Shown: positions 18,289-26,028, numbered from the stretch's first letter. The stretch is DNA of 64,000 nt from Bacillota bacterium (GCA_016280895.1 JAEEHM010000093.1:1-64000); one strand, 5' to 3'. The notes: generated from the sequence alone by a model not told the origin. Program-made: numbers and translations.

Positions 18289-18894
18289 ATGATTATTTCG
18301 ATGGAAGAATATCTAAAGAATCCAACATCTGCATCTAGTTTATCTTTCTATAAAACTAATAATATCAATATCAATAAAAAAATAGAAATTGTTGATAAAG
18401 TAGAAGATAATACTTTAAATAGATATTATTTTAAATTAGTTCATTATTTAAATAATATCAAAGATATTAAATTAGATGATAATTATACTTTCACAAATGC
18501 AAGTATAGAAGAATTTAATGATCATATAAATTCTTGTTATGATGATATAAATATAAATATTGAAGATTTAATGAAATATAAAAATAGTATTGTATATGAT
18601 AAAGATTTATGGATTGCGATAAAAGATAAAAGAAATAATAAAATAATTGGAACAATTATTGCGTCTTTTGATAAAGATATCAAAGAAGGATATATCGAAT
18701 GGTTACAAATATCAAAAGAATATAGAAACAAAGGTTTAGCCTTTGTGCTTGTAAATGAACTACTAAAGAGATTAAAAGGTAAAGCCCAGTTTGTGACTGT
18801 AAGTGGTGATGTCAACAATCCTTATCATCCATTATCTTTATACCAGAGATGTGGTTTTACTGATATAAGGATCTTTAAAATAATTGGAGATTAA
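18289..18894 (+). CDS. GNAT-family N-acetyltransferase
   Basis: 201 residues with AGGAAGGTG before the ATG. The GNAT fold is in the C-terminal half: WLQISKEYRNKGLAFVLVNEL (about residues 143-163) holds the acetyl-CoA-binding R/K-x-x-G-x-A/G signature. It ends with the usual LYQRCGFTDIR segment. The N-terminal 90 residues are an Asn/Ile-rich extension I do not recognise. The substrate is unknown. It is 12 bp after the HTH-MNT gene and 1 bp before a second GNAT gene, so the three probably form one transcript. Confidence 0.8.
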   Translation: MIISMEEYLKNPTSASSLSFYKTNNININKKIEIVDKVEDNTLNRYYFKLVHYLNNIKDIKLDDNYTFTNASIEEFNDHINSCYDDININIEDLMKYKNSIVYDKDLWIAIKDKRNNKIIGTIIASFDKDIKEGYIEWLQISKEYRNKGLAFVLVNELLKRLKGKAQFVTVSGDVNNPYHPLSLYQRCGFTDIRIFKIIGD

Positions 18895-18895
18895 T

Positions 18896-19369
18896 ATGAT
18901 ATTTAGAAAAGCTAAAATAGAAGAACAAGATATTATTTTAAATTTATATAATCATGATAGGTTTAAACCATATACTGCTTGGGATGATACTTATCCTACA
19001 ATTGATAATATCAAAGAAGATATTTCCAACAATAATTTATTTGTGTTAGAAGATGAAAACGAAATATTAGGCTCTATTGCGATTAACACCATAAATGAAT
19101 TAGATAATGAAGAAAAATATAGAAACGAAATAGGCCTAGAATTTGCCCGTGTAATCGTAAATTTTAAGCACAGAGGTAAAGGATATTCTAAACTATTAAT
19201 TCAAAATGTAGAAGAAGAAATTAAAAGAAGAGGGTATCATCATATTCATATCTGTGTATATGAAAATGATGATATTGCCCTGTCTTTATATCAAAAACTA
19301 GGATATATTAAACTTTCTAGAAAGAAATTATTTGATTATTATTTTATATTATTCAAAAAAGACTTATAA
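18896..19369 (+). CDS. GNAT-family N-acetyltransferase
   Basis: 157 residues from the ATG at 18896, chosen over the upstream in-frame start at 18884 because TTGGAGA lies 5 bases before it. The single GNAT domain shows ARVIVNFKHRGKGYSKLLI for acetyl-CoA binding and ALSLYQKLGYIKL at the end. It begins one base after the previous stop codon, so it is translationally coupled. The substrate cannot be inferred; these could modify small molecules, peptides or, as in TacT-like toxins, aminoacyl-tRNA, but nothing here proves a toxin. Confidence 0.82.
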   Translation: MIFRKAKIEEQDIILNLYNHDRFKPYTAWDDTYPTIDNIKEDISNNNLFVLEDENEILGSIAINTINELDNEEKYRNEIGLEFARVIVNFKHRGKGYSKLLIQNVEEEIKRRGYHHIHICVYENDDIALSLYQKLGYIKLSRKKLFDYYFILFKKDL

Positions 19370-19428
19370 AAATAGATTTTTAGTTATTCGTATGTGTTTG
19401 CATCATTAGTATTCAACAAATAATCGTC

Positions 19429-19547
19429 CATTTTTCTTGATTAATTAATCAATTTTTAGAGTATACGTCGCGGAAATTAATTTTATAAAGATTAATCCAA
19501 TATTTGGATGTTTTTATAAAGTTGGTTTCCGTTTTTTTGTTTTTTAC
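19429..19547 (+). other. Deleted copy of the structured leader element
   Basis: Begins CCATTTTTCTTGATTAATT and then jumps to AGAGTATACG. It lacks about 110 bp present in the full copy at 21356-21584. The terminator arm CGGAAA (19471-19476) / TTTCCG (19526-19531) and its T-run are preserved. Confidence 0.8.
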
Positions 19548-19549
19548 TT

Positions 19550-19715
19550 AATGAGGATATTATATTAATCCTTCAAAGCTATGATAATTTTGCCACTGGT
19601 AGTGGCAAAATTTGAGAAATAGACAATGAAAATTGAAATCAAAGAAATATAAGATGCAATTCAAAATTTCCCACAACTTGTGGGAAATTTTTTCGTATGC
19701 TGAATTTGTGCCATG
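19550..19715 (+). pseudogene. Remnant of a DUF1016 (YhcG-type) nuclease gene
   Basis: A GAGGATATTAT start region is followed by sequence matching 23670-23820, with two strong palindromes: TTTTGCCACT / AGTGGCAAAA (19588-19610) and a 13-bp perfect inverted repeat at 19664-19690 centred on CACAACTTGTG. No frame remains open. Confidence 0.5.
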
Positions 19716-19718
19716 TTA

Positions 19719-19785
19719 AATGTCAATATTATTTTAACCAAAAAAGAGAATATTAATTTAACCAATGGGGGATAGGGGAAAATTA
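19719..19785 (+). mobile_element. IS-end-like repeat, copy 1 of 3
   Basis: The ~67-bp block begins TGTTAAATGTCAATATTA, includes a second TTTAACC-type unit, and ends AATGGGGGATAGGGGAAA. Near-identical copies lie at 57125 and 62858. It resembles sequence directly upstream of an istA fragment at 60670, so it probably marks the end of a lost IS21-like element. Confidence 0.65.
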
Positions 19786-19788
19786 AAA

Positions 19789-19854
19789 AATAATAAGAAA
19801 GAATATGCTAAAATGGCAAAAGTAGTAACTCCATATGGAGATGGACATTGCTGA
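19789..19854 (+). pseudogene. Fragment of a wecB 3' end
   Basis: Translates NNKKEYAKMAKVVTPYGDGH and then hits a stop. This is the C-terminal part of non-hydrolysing UDP-GlcNAc 2-epimerases and matches the longer remnant at 52464-52812. Confidence 0.75.
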
Positions 19855-19916
19855 AACAAAGAGGCCAATAGAGAAAAGTAGAAGCATAAAAATATTATTA
19901 TATTTATGAAAAAATC

Positions 19917-19945
19917 TTGACATCAATTATAAAAAATGATATAAT
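19917..19945 (+). promoter_or_regulatory. Consensus promoter of the toxin-antitoxin module
   Basis: Perfect TTGACA (19917-19922), 17 bp, then perfect TATAAT (19940-19945) with an extended TG. Confidence 0.9.
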
Positions 19946-19946
19946 A

Positions 19947-19967
19947 AAATTACCTAATAGGTAATTT
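19947..19967 (+). promoter_or_regulatory. Palindromic operator of the toxin-antitoxin module
   Basis: A perfect inverted repeat with 10-bp arms AAATTACCTA and TAGGTAATTT around a single A. It begins 2 bp past the -10 and covers the expected start of transcription, as for an autorepressing antitoxin. Confidence 0.8.
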
Positions 19968-19990
19968 CGTTTTGCGATTGGAGTAGTGCT

Positions 19991-20362
19991 TTGAAAATAA
20001 AATATACAAAAGAAGAGTTTAAAAGTATTTGTGAAAGTTTCAAAGAGGCAAAAAATTTTTTTGGAGGAAACGAAATACTGGCAAAAAGTTTATTATCTAG
20101 AATAAATGCAATTGCAAATGCAAGTGTTATTCTTGATATAATAGTTTTTCCTCCAATGCACTTTCATAATTTGTATGACAAAGGGAAAAATAAAAATTTT
20201 AAAGGATATTATGCAATAGATGTTAAAACAAGAAAAGATAAATGGAGAATTATACTCAGACCATTAAATGAAGATGAAACTGTATGTGAAAAAAATATTG
20301 ATGAAGTAGCCAAATTAATTAAAATGATAGAGATTAAGGAAGTGAGTGATCATTATGAGTAA
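19991..20362 (+). CDS. HigB/RelE-like toxin
   Basis: 123 residues starting at TTG (ribosome site GGAG at 19980-19983); no in-frame ATG exists until residue 55. The size, basic character, a central MHFHNLYDKGKNKNFKGYYAIDV segment, and a late KWRIILRPLN segment fit the RelE-fold plasmid-maintenance toxins that cleave mRNA on ribosomes. Its stop overlaps the start of the HTH antitoxin by 8 bp, the usual HigB-HigA order. The rare TTG start could limit toxin translation relative to the antitoxin. The family call is by pattern and context. Confidence 0.72.
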   Translation: MKIKYTKEEFKSICESFKEAKNFFGGNEILAKSLLSRINAIANASVILDIIVFPPMHFHNLYDKGKNKNFKGYYAIDVKTRKDKWRIILRPLNEDETVCEKNIDEVAKLIKMIEIKEVSDHYE

Positions 20363-21344
20363 TTATAAGATTATTAATGATAAAATAGCATTTCATCCTG
20401 GATACTATATAGAAGAATATCTAGTAGAAACAAGATTGTCACAAAGAGATTTTGCTATGAGACTAGGAACTACTCCAAAAAATGTTAGTATGATAGTGAA
20501 TGGTGAACAACGTTTATCACTAGATATTGCCTCTAAATTGTCCAGATTAATGGGAACTAGTATAGAGTATTGGCTCAATCTACAAAACCAATATGATCTA
20601 TTGTTGGAAAGTGAAAAATTAGAAGAAGAAAGCCAAAAAGAATTAGAGTTATTTAAATTATTAGATTATAGTTATTTTGTTGAAAATTTTGATTTGAGAG
20701 AATTGCCTAGAAAAAAGAAAGAGCAAGTAAATGAGTTAAGGAAATTTTTGAATGTTGCTTCATTAAGAGTGCTGGAAAACGAAAATATGTATCTTCATAC
20801 TGATGATACGATTGAATACTCTTTTAATGATATTATAAAATCAAATATAATGGCACAAATAGCTACAAATTTAACGCTTAAAAAAGTAGATACACCTGTA
20901 TTTGATAAAAACAAGTTTATTGAAACAGTTTACAGTTATTTATTAGAGAAAAACAATAAAGAAGAGTATTCATTTAATAGGTTAGTGAAATCTTTTTATG
21001 ACACTGGAGTTGATTTGATTACTTTACCTAATTTGCCTGGATCTCCAATAAGTGGAGTAACAAAAAGAATAGATAGCCATATTATGCTGATGGTTGTTAA
21101 TGATAAAGATTATTCTTCAAAATTTTGGGAAACTATCTTGAAAGAATCGGCTAATATAGTACAAGGGAAAATGGGAGTTACGTTAAAAGAAAAAGGAGAA
21201 GCAAGCGAAGAAAAAAACTACGAAAGTTATTGGATTAGTTTAAGGGAAAACAATCGACCATACAGTAATTATTTAAATGATAGCAGGAAAAAAATAGAAT
21301 ACGAAAAGAAAGCTAATAAGAAAAAAAGTTTTGTTGAATTGTAA
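20355..21344 (+). CDS. HigA-type antitoxin with a degenerate ImmA/IrrE-like C-terminal domain
   Basis: 329 residues from the ATG at 20355; the in-frame GTG at 20346 is less likely. Residues 12-78 are the HigA signature, with HPGYYIEEYL followed by the HTH and a GTSIEYWLNLQNQYD end. Unlike the usual 100-residue HigA it continues into a ~200-residue domain resembling the ImmA/IrrE region of long HigA proteins (LPNLPGSPISGVTKR). Where the zinc-peptidase HExxH should be, it reads K263-E-S-A-N267, so catalysis is probably lost. It probably neutralises the upstream toxin and represses through the palindrome at 19947. Confidence 0.82.
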   Translation: MSNYKIINDKIAFHPGYYIEEYLVETRLSQRDFAMRLGTTPKNVSMIVNGEQRLSLDIASKLSRLMGTSIEYWLNLQNQYDLLLESEKLEEESQKELELFKLLDYSYFVENFDLRELPRKKKEQVNELRKFLNVASLRVLENENMYLHTDDTIEYSFNDIIKSNIMAQIATNLTLKKVDTPVFDKNKFIETVYSYLLEKNNKEEYSFNRLVKSFYDTGVDLITLPNLPGSPISGVTKRIDSHIMLMVVNDKDYSSKFWETILKESANIVQGKMGVTLKEKGEASEEKNYESYWISLRENNRPYSNYLNDSRKKIEYEKKANKKKSFVEL

Positions 21345-21364
21345 ATGATATGAGACCATTTTTC

Positions 21365-21393
21365 TTGATTAATTAATCACTTTTTGTTATAAT
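21365..21393 (+). promoter_or_regulatory. Promoter of the structured leader
   Basis: TTGATT (21365-21370), 17 bp, TATAAT (21388-21393) with an extended TG. The -35 lies in the palindrome TTGATTAATTAATCA. Confidence 0.75.
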
Positions 21394-21399
21394 ATTATT

Positions 21400-21584
21400 G
21401 TAGAAAAGCGAGTTTAAAACTTATTATTTACTCTAAAGAAATGATAAGTATATCGTAATTTTACTACTCCGATGTTTCGGTAAAGGTATTGCGCTTTAGA
21501 GTATACGCGGAAATTAATTTTATAAAGATTTGTCCAATGTTTGGATGTTTTTATAAAGTTGGTTTCCGTTTTTTTTGTTTTTTA
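21400..21584 (+). ncRNA. Structured 5' leader or small RNA ending in a terminator
   Basis: About 185 bases lie between the promoter and the next gene. ACTCTAAAG (21430-21438) pairs with CTTTAGAGT (21494-21502) and encloses a small CCGA/TCGG hairpin (21469-21480). A terminator-like arm CGGAAA (21508-21513) / TTTCCG (21563-21568) with an inner TCCAA/TTGGA hairpin is followed by eight T. The ribosome site of the next gene lies just beyond it. The layout fits either a transcription attenuator (riboswitch-like) or a free-standing RNA. I recognise no known class. Confidence 0.55.
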
Positions 21585-21599
21585 CAGAAGGAGGGTATT

Positions 21600-22136
21600 A
21601 TGAGTAAAGAACATATGCTTGGTAAAATAATTGATTTTGAAGTTAAATTTAACAGAGTTAGGTTTTATATTGGACTAAAAGATTCAAAGTGGGGATGGAC
21701 TAATAAAGATTATGTAGATGAAAATGGTAATAAGCCAGTTGGTCTAAAACCACATGATGATTATTATGGTAATAATTGGGATGTCATTCCCTATGAACAT
21801 ACTGCTGGAAGAGTATATGATGAATTCATAATAGGGATGAGAGAATACTATTATGATGTAGATTGGATTGTTGTTGAACCTTGCATGGATGAAAATGGTT
21901 CAAATTATTGTAAAAATGATTTTAAAAAACGCATGGTTCCTTGTGTAATAGTAATTAAAGATGAACTTGCATTAAAACATCAAGGCGAAAAATCATTTAA
22001 ATATTGGTATGATTTTTTAATAAATGATGGAAATGGTGAAGATTATGATGGGCAAGATATTGAAGCTTTTTATCTTGAAGATTATTTAATGGTTGGAATA
22101 ACATTAGAAACAGATAAATGTAGTGTAACTTTTTGA
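21600..22136 (+). CDS. Unrecognised protein behind the structured leader
   Basis: 178 residues from the ATG at 21600, which has a strong AGAAGGAGGG site; the longer frame from 21489 runs through the terminator hairpin and is rejected. I recognise no family. The protein is acidic and rich in Tyr, Trp and Asp (for example DSKWGWTNKDYVDENGNKP and a DGQDIEAFYLEDYLMVG stretch). It has no signal peptide or membrane segment, so it is probably cytosolic. It overlaps no neighbour; the next gene starts 14 bp after its stop codon, so the two probably form an operon. Confidence 0.6.
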   Translation: MSKEHMLGKIIDFEVKFNRVRFYIGLKDSKWGWTNKDYVDENGNKPVGLKPHDDYYGNNWDVIPYEHTAGRVYDEFIIGMREYYYDVDWIVVEPCMDENGSNYCKNDFKKRMVPCVIVIKDELALKHQGEKSFKYWYDFLINDGNGEDYDGQDIEAFYLEDYLMVGITLETDKCSVTF

Positions 22137-22150
22137 TGGAGGAAAAAAAG

Positions 22151-23395
22151 ATGTTTGATAAAGTGAAAGCACCATTGTTAGATAATATTAAGTGGAATAG
22201 TTTGAGTAGAGATGGAGTCATATGCGATGATGAAACTATGAAAATTGTGAACAGAATATTTGAAAAATTGAAAATTTTTGATAACAAAAATAAAAATGAA
22301 AAAGATGATTGGTACTATTTTCTATACTATGAAGCAAAACGTGGCTCAATAGAGGATTATGCTGATTATAAGGAATATTTAGAAGAAGGATATGTTAAAA
22401 ACTATCAAGAATTTAAAAAGGATTGGTTGTTTAATTATCCTAAAGAGACATATTGGTATAAACTAGAATTTAGAAAAGTGATTAATGATGACAAAACTTT
22501 TGTAATGATGGGGATTAATCAACACACGTTTTTAAATATAGATCCAATTAATGGAGTAGGATGGAAATATGATTACACTGAAATTGTTGGTGTAATTGAA
22601 GAAATAGTTGATGAAGTAATATCTAAAATAAAAACTGATGAATATATTCCTTATCTTAAAGCACACTTTCCATATACGATGCGTAAAGGCATCATATCTA
22701 TAAAGGATTTTTGGAATTTATATCCAGATATTAAAGAAGAGTATTTTAATGATTTAAAACAATATGATCTAAATCAATTTATCAAATTCATTCAAGAGGA
22801 CAACTTAAAAGAAAAAGCTACTATTTTTAAACATTTTACAGCAAAAAAGTATTATGACATATGTGCTTTGGGCTATCGAGCATTGGGATTTGATAGTGAA
22901 AGTAAATTGTCTAACAAAGAATTATTTTACAAAAAATCAGATGGACGGGTACAAGGTTTAGATGACATTGATATGAATTCTGAAACGGAATTTGATGATT
23001 GGTACAATGAACATAAGCATAGATTTGATCATACATTTGAAATTCTTCCAGGAAGATCATTTTATCGTGGCCATTTATATATTGCCAAAAAAGATGATGG
23101 ATATTATTTATTATTATGGGGGAACAATTACTTTACAGCAAAGCAAATAATTGTATTTTACATGGAATTAAGAAAGAAAGGTATTATTCCCTATTTATAC
23201 GATTCAGAATTAATAGTAGGAAGATTAGAAGAAAGCGTCGATATTGCAGTATTACCCGAATACGAAGATACGTATGGATATTCATATGTTTTTGGTAAAA
23301 CTTATATCGATGCTATAAATATTGATGATGATAAATCAGATGAATTCATAAAAAAAGTAAAATGGGAAGATATGTTATTACCCAAATTAAAATAG
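22151..23395 (+). CDS. Unrecognised protein, second gene of the leader operon
   Basis: 414 residues from the ATG at 22151, placed 8 bases after GGAGG; upstream in-frame starts at 22133 and 22136 lack a site. The family is not recognised. It is soluble and acidic, with many aromatic residues and no nucleotide-binding or metal motif I can see. The last 130 residues (FYRGHLYIAKKDDGYYLLLWGNNYF...) look like a separate beta-rich domain. Gene order, tight spacing and the leader upstream suggest joint function with the 178-residue protein. The flanking HigBA module and DUF1016 remnant place it in an accessory region. Confidence 0.6.
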   Translation: MFDKVKAPLLDNIKWNSLSRDGVICDDETMKIVNRIFEKLKIFDNKNKNEKDDWYYFLYYEAKRGSIEDYADYKEYLEEGYVKNYQEFKKDWLFNYPKETYWYKLEFRKVINDDKTFVMMGINQHTFLNIDPINGVGWKYDYTEIVGVIEEIVDEVISKIKTDEYIPYLKAHFPYTMRKGIISIKDFWNLYPDIKEEYFNDLKQYDLNQFIKFIQEDNLKEKATIFKHFTAKKYYDICALGYRALGFDSESKLSNKELFYKKSDGRVQGLDDIDMNSETEFDDWYNEHKHRFDHTFEILPGRSFYRGHLYIAKKDDGYYLLLWGNNYFTAKQIIVFYMELRKKGIIPYLYDSELIVGRLEESVDIAVLPEYEDTYGYSYVFGKTYIDAINIDDDKSDEFIKKVKWEDMLLPKLK

Positions 23396-23455
23396 TAAAA
23401 CATAACAAGATGGTAAAAGTAGAGTTAAAATAAATAATTTAAAGAGGAGGATATT

Positions 23456-23945
23456 ATGACAGATATAATTATTAAAACTAAAGAATTTAAAAAATGGGTT
23501 ATTGGTATAAGTGCCAAATATAAACAATCACAAATAAAAGCAGCAATAAAAGTTAATAGTGAAATGTTATCTTTTTATTTTGAACTTGGAAAGGAGATTT
23601 CAAATACATCGTTTAAAGCAACATGTGGAAGTAAATTTTATGATAATTTAAGTAAGGAAAGCTTATGAGATATACTAAGAAATATAATTTTTGCCACAAC
23701 TTGTGGCAAAATTTGTCTAATATAAGATGTAATTCAAATCTTTCCACAAGTTGTGGAAAAATGTTTAAGTATGCTGAAATTGTCCCACAACTTGTGGGAA
23801 ATATTTTCGTATGCTGAAATTACGCCCCAAGTTGGTGCGCAAATAAAAAATAAAATTACGCAACAAGTTGCTGCGCAAATACAATATTTATGGTTCAATG
23901 AAAATGAAATACATAAGACATTGTGCAAACGATGTTTGCACAATC
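23456..23945 (+). pseudogene. Truncated DUF1016 (YhcG-type PD-(D/E)XK nuclease) gene with a palindrome array
   Basis: An intact start with GAGGAGG upstream encodes 70 residues. The KAAIKVNSEMLSFYFELGKE stretch is typical of the DUF1016 N-terminal domain, which assists a nuclease domain absent here. A stop at 23666-23668 is followed by a decayed part in other frames (for example AEITPQVGAQIKNKITQQVA). It carries palindromes at 23689-23711, 23741-23759, 23783-23799, 23823-23840 and 23920-23944. The nuclease half is missing. Confidence 0.7.
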
Positions 23946-24032
23946 TATTCTGAGCTGTTCACATTATAGATTGCAACTATCGGTGAATATTTAAAAGTAG
24001 ATCTTGTTATGCTAAAAATATTATATTATTTG

Positions 24033-24061
24033 TTGCATTATAATTTCATGTGTGATATAAT
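24033..24061 (+). promoter_or_regulatory. Promoter of the ATPase-TOPRIM operon
   Basis: TTGCAT (24033-24038), 17 bp, TATAAT (24056-24061), with an extended TG. Confidence 0.8.
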
Positions 24062-24065
24062 TAAA

Positions 24066-24082
24066 GTGTAAAAAATTTACAC
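24066..24082 (+). promoter_or_regulatory. Palindromic operator over the transcription start
   Basis: GTGTAAA-AAA-TTTACAC is a perfect 7-bp inverted repeat starting 4 bp after the -10. No dedicated regulator gene is adjacent. Confidence 0.65.
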
Positions 24083-24098
24083 AATGGAGATATATGAA

Positions 24099-25250
24099 AT
24101 GTTAAAAAAAGTCAGATTTAAAAATTTTAGGTGTTTTAGTAAAGAAACAATTATTGATTTCACAAGAACAAAATATGAATTATTAGAAGAAACTAATACA
24201 TACAATGATATTGTTAAAGGTGCTTTCTTTTGGGGTGCCAACGCTAGCGGAAAATCATCTTCTTTATTTTCCATTTCTATTCTTTTTGATTTGTTGTTTA
24301 AAGAAATAAATGTTGTTGGTTCTCAATGCTATTTTTCTAAATCAAAAGAAATGTTTTTTGAATATACTTTTCTAGAAGAAAATGATGAAATCGTATATTA
24401 TGTTGCATTTGATAGAGAAGGAATGATTAAAAAAGAATCTTTGAAGTTAAACAAGGATATATTATTAAATAGAATTTATGATTCTGCAGAATCAAAACTA
24501 ACTGAGAATGATATTTTTAAAAAAGAAGATATGAATTCTCAAAGTGTTTTTTTAAAAACTATTTATTTTAATACAAAATTCAATAGTTTTCCAGTTTTGA
24601 AAAAATGGTATGAGAGTTTAAAAGAAGCAGTTTATATTAGTTTTGATAGAATTATCGAAAATCAAAATGCAATTGTGAATTTCAATAATAATATAAAAAA
24701 TGATATTTACTTAGATAATTATTTAAGCACATATGGAGAAAAATATATCAATGATTACTTTAAGGAACTTGGACTACCATATAGAATAAAATATAATAAT
24801 AAACTTTCTAATGTTGGGGGATTACCTGTTCCTGTTGAATACAAAATTAGTTTTAAGAGAGACGGTTTTGATGTAGATTTTCCTTTTGTTACTGAATCAA
24901 TTGGTAACAAGAAAATATTAGCAATTCTCCCATCAATTCTTCATGCTATTAATAATAATAGTATTTTGATGATTGATGAATTTAGTGGTTCTTTTCATAA
25001 TGAATTAGTTAATAAAACTATTAAATTCTTTATGAAACATAGTCAAAGTGCTCAGATGTTTGTGGTTACACATATTACATCTATTCAAAGATCTAGTCTT
25101 ATAAGACCAGATCAAATCTACACATTGGATTTTGGTGCTGATGGGGCTTGCATTAATAGAGCATCTAGCGCAAAGCCTAGAGAAACGCAAAACTTTGAAA
25201 AGATGTATTTGGCTGGAGTGTTCGGAGGTGTTCCTAATTACAATGATTAA
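24099..25250 (+). CDS. AAA/ABC-type ATPase of an AbiL/RloA-like defence pair
   Basis: 383 residues from the ATG at 24099, 7 bases after GGAGAT. The start KKVRFKNFRCFSKETIIDF is the usual RecF/SMC-like N-terminus. Walker A GANASGKSS is at 46-54, the Walker B pair D293-E294 in LMIDEFSGSFHNE, and the switch His in FVVTHIT near 325. With the overlapping TOPRIM gene downstream it matches the organisation of AbiLi-AbiLii, RloA-RloB, PARIS and OLD-type systems, where the ATPase senses infection and licenses the nuclease. Anti-phage function is inferred from this pairing and the neighbourhood. Confidence 0.82.
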   Translation: MLKKVRFKNFRCFSKETIIDFTRTKYELLEETNTYNDIVKGAFFWGANASGKSSSLFSISILFDLLFKEINVVGSQCYFSKSKEMFFEYTFLEENDEIVYYVAFDREGMIKKESLKLNKDILLNRIYDSAESKLTENDIFKKEDMNSQSVFLKTIYFNTKFNSFPVLKKWYESLKEAVYISFDRIIENQNAIVNFNNNIKNDIYLDNYLSTYGEKYINDYFKELGLPYRIKYNNKLSNVGGLPVPVEYKISFKRDGFDVDFPFVTESIGNKKILAILPSILHAINNNSILMIDEFSGSFHNELVNKTIKFFMKHSQSAQMFVVTHITSIQRSSLIRPDQIYTLDFGADGACINRASSAKPRETQNFEKMYLAGVFGGVPNYND

Positions 25251-26028
25251 AAAGAGAATTGATGTTAGTATCAATAGAGGGAAAAACATCGGAAAAGTAT
25301 TAATAATCACTGAAGGTAAGGATCCAGAAATAAAACTGTTGAAAAAGATATTTAATGATATTTTGGATTATGATATTATCACAAAGGCTAATGATGAAAA
25401 CTTTATGGAATTTAAATCTAAAACGGATAATTATTCTCGAGTGTTTGTTGTTCAATGTCCTAATTCTAATATCATTTCCATTGATCAAGATCAAGATAAG
25501 TTAGAAATCATTTATTTAGACTTATTAAAAAAATATCAATCAACAATAGATAATGCAGCAACATATTATATATTTGATAGAGATAGAGAATCAAATACAT
25601 ATAATAATACTTTATCACAATTAAAGAAGTATGTTAATGCAAGAGATGGAACTGAATTTAGTGAAGCTGGTATGTTGCTGCTTAGCTATCCATCAATAGA
25701 AGCATATGAAGCAATAATTGATGGTAATAAGTGTCAATACTTTTGCGATGCGAAAGAAGCAAAAAAGAGAATGAAGTATTTTGATATTAATAATATATCA
25801 GAAGAAGATTTAATCCAAAGCTGTAAAATTATTGTTGGTAAAGTAATTAGTATTATTAAAAGAAATATTGAAGAAAAAGATTATGATAATTTATTAGATA
25901 TTAATTTAAGTGTATTTAATTATGAAGAAGATTTGTTTATCAACAATTCTTGTTATTATTCATTGAGTTTAATTATATTTATGCTATTAGACTTAAACAT
26001 TTTAGAAATTAGTAATGATATAATATAA
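25243..26028 (+). CDS. TOPRIM-domain nuclease partner (AbiLii/RloB-like)
   Basis: 261 residues from the ATG at 25243, which overlaps the ATPase stop by 8 bp; a GGAGGTG lies 12 bases upstream. TOPRIM residues are visible: E24 in ITEGKDPE and D112-x-D114 in IFDRDRE. A SYPSIEAYEA segment follows, resembling the conserved part after the TOPRIM core of RloB/AbiLii proteins. The expected role is RNA or DNA cleavage when released or activated by the ATPase. It is the last gene of the operon and is followed by a terminator. Confidence 0.8.
   Translation: MIKKRIDVSINRGKNIGKVLIITEGKDPEIKLLKKIFNDILDYDIITKANDENFMEFKSKTDNYSRVFVVQCPNSNIISIDQDQDKLEIIYLDLLKKYQSTIDNAATYYIFDRDRESNTYNNTLSQLKKYVNARDGTEFSEAGMLLLSYPSIEAYEAIIDGNKCQYFCDAKEAKKRMKYFDINNISEEDLIQSCKIIVGKVISIIKRNIEEKDYDNLLDINLSVFNYEEDLFINNSCYYSLSLIIFMLLDLNILEISNDII

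Larger units (their letters stand above)
19370..19916. other. Intergenic graveyard of decayed mobile and accessory sequence
   Basis: About 550 bp with no intact gene. In order it contains a shortened copy of the leader/terminator element (19429-19547), a DUF1016 gene remnant with palindromes (19550-19715), an IS-end-like repeat (19719-19785) and a wecB 3'-end fragment (19789-19854). Each is annotated separately. Confidence 0.7.

Noticed and set aside
21400-21584. A known riboswitch such as c-di-GMP-II, preQ1, fluoride or ZTP
   Set aside because: The conserved core bases of those classes, as far as I remember them, are not present.
21489-21599. Upstream extension of the 178-residue protein
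   Set aside because: It would translate through the terminator stem and T-run; the AGAAGGAGGG site points to the ATG at 21600.
23753-23953. A separate 66-residue gene
   Set aside because: It is an out-of-frame continuation of the DUF1016 remnant and consists largely of the palindrome array; there is no ribosome site.
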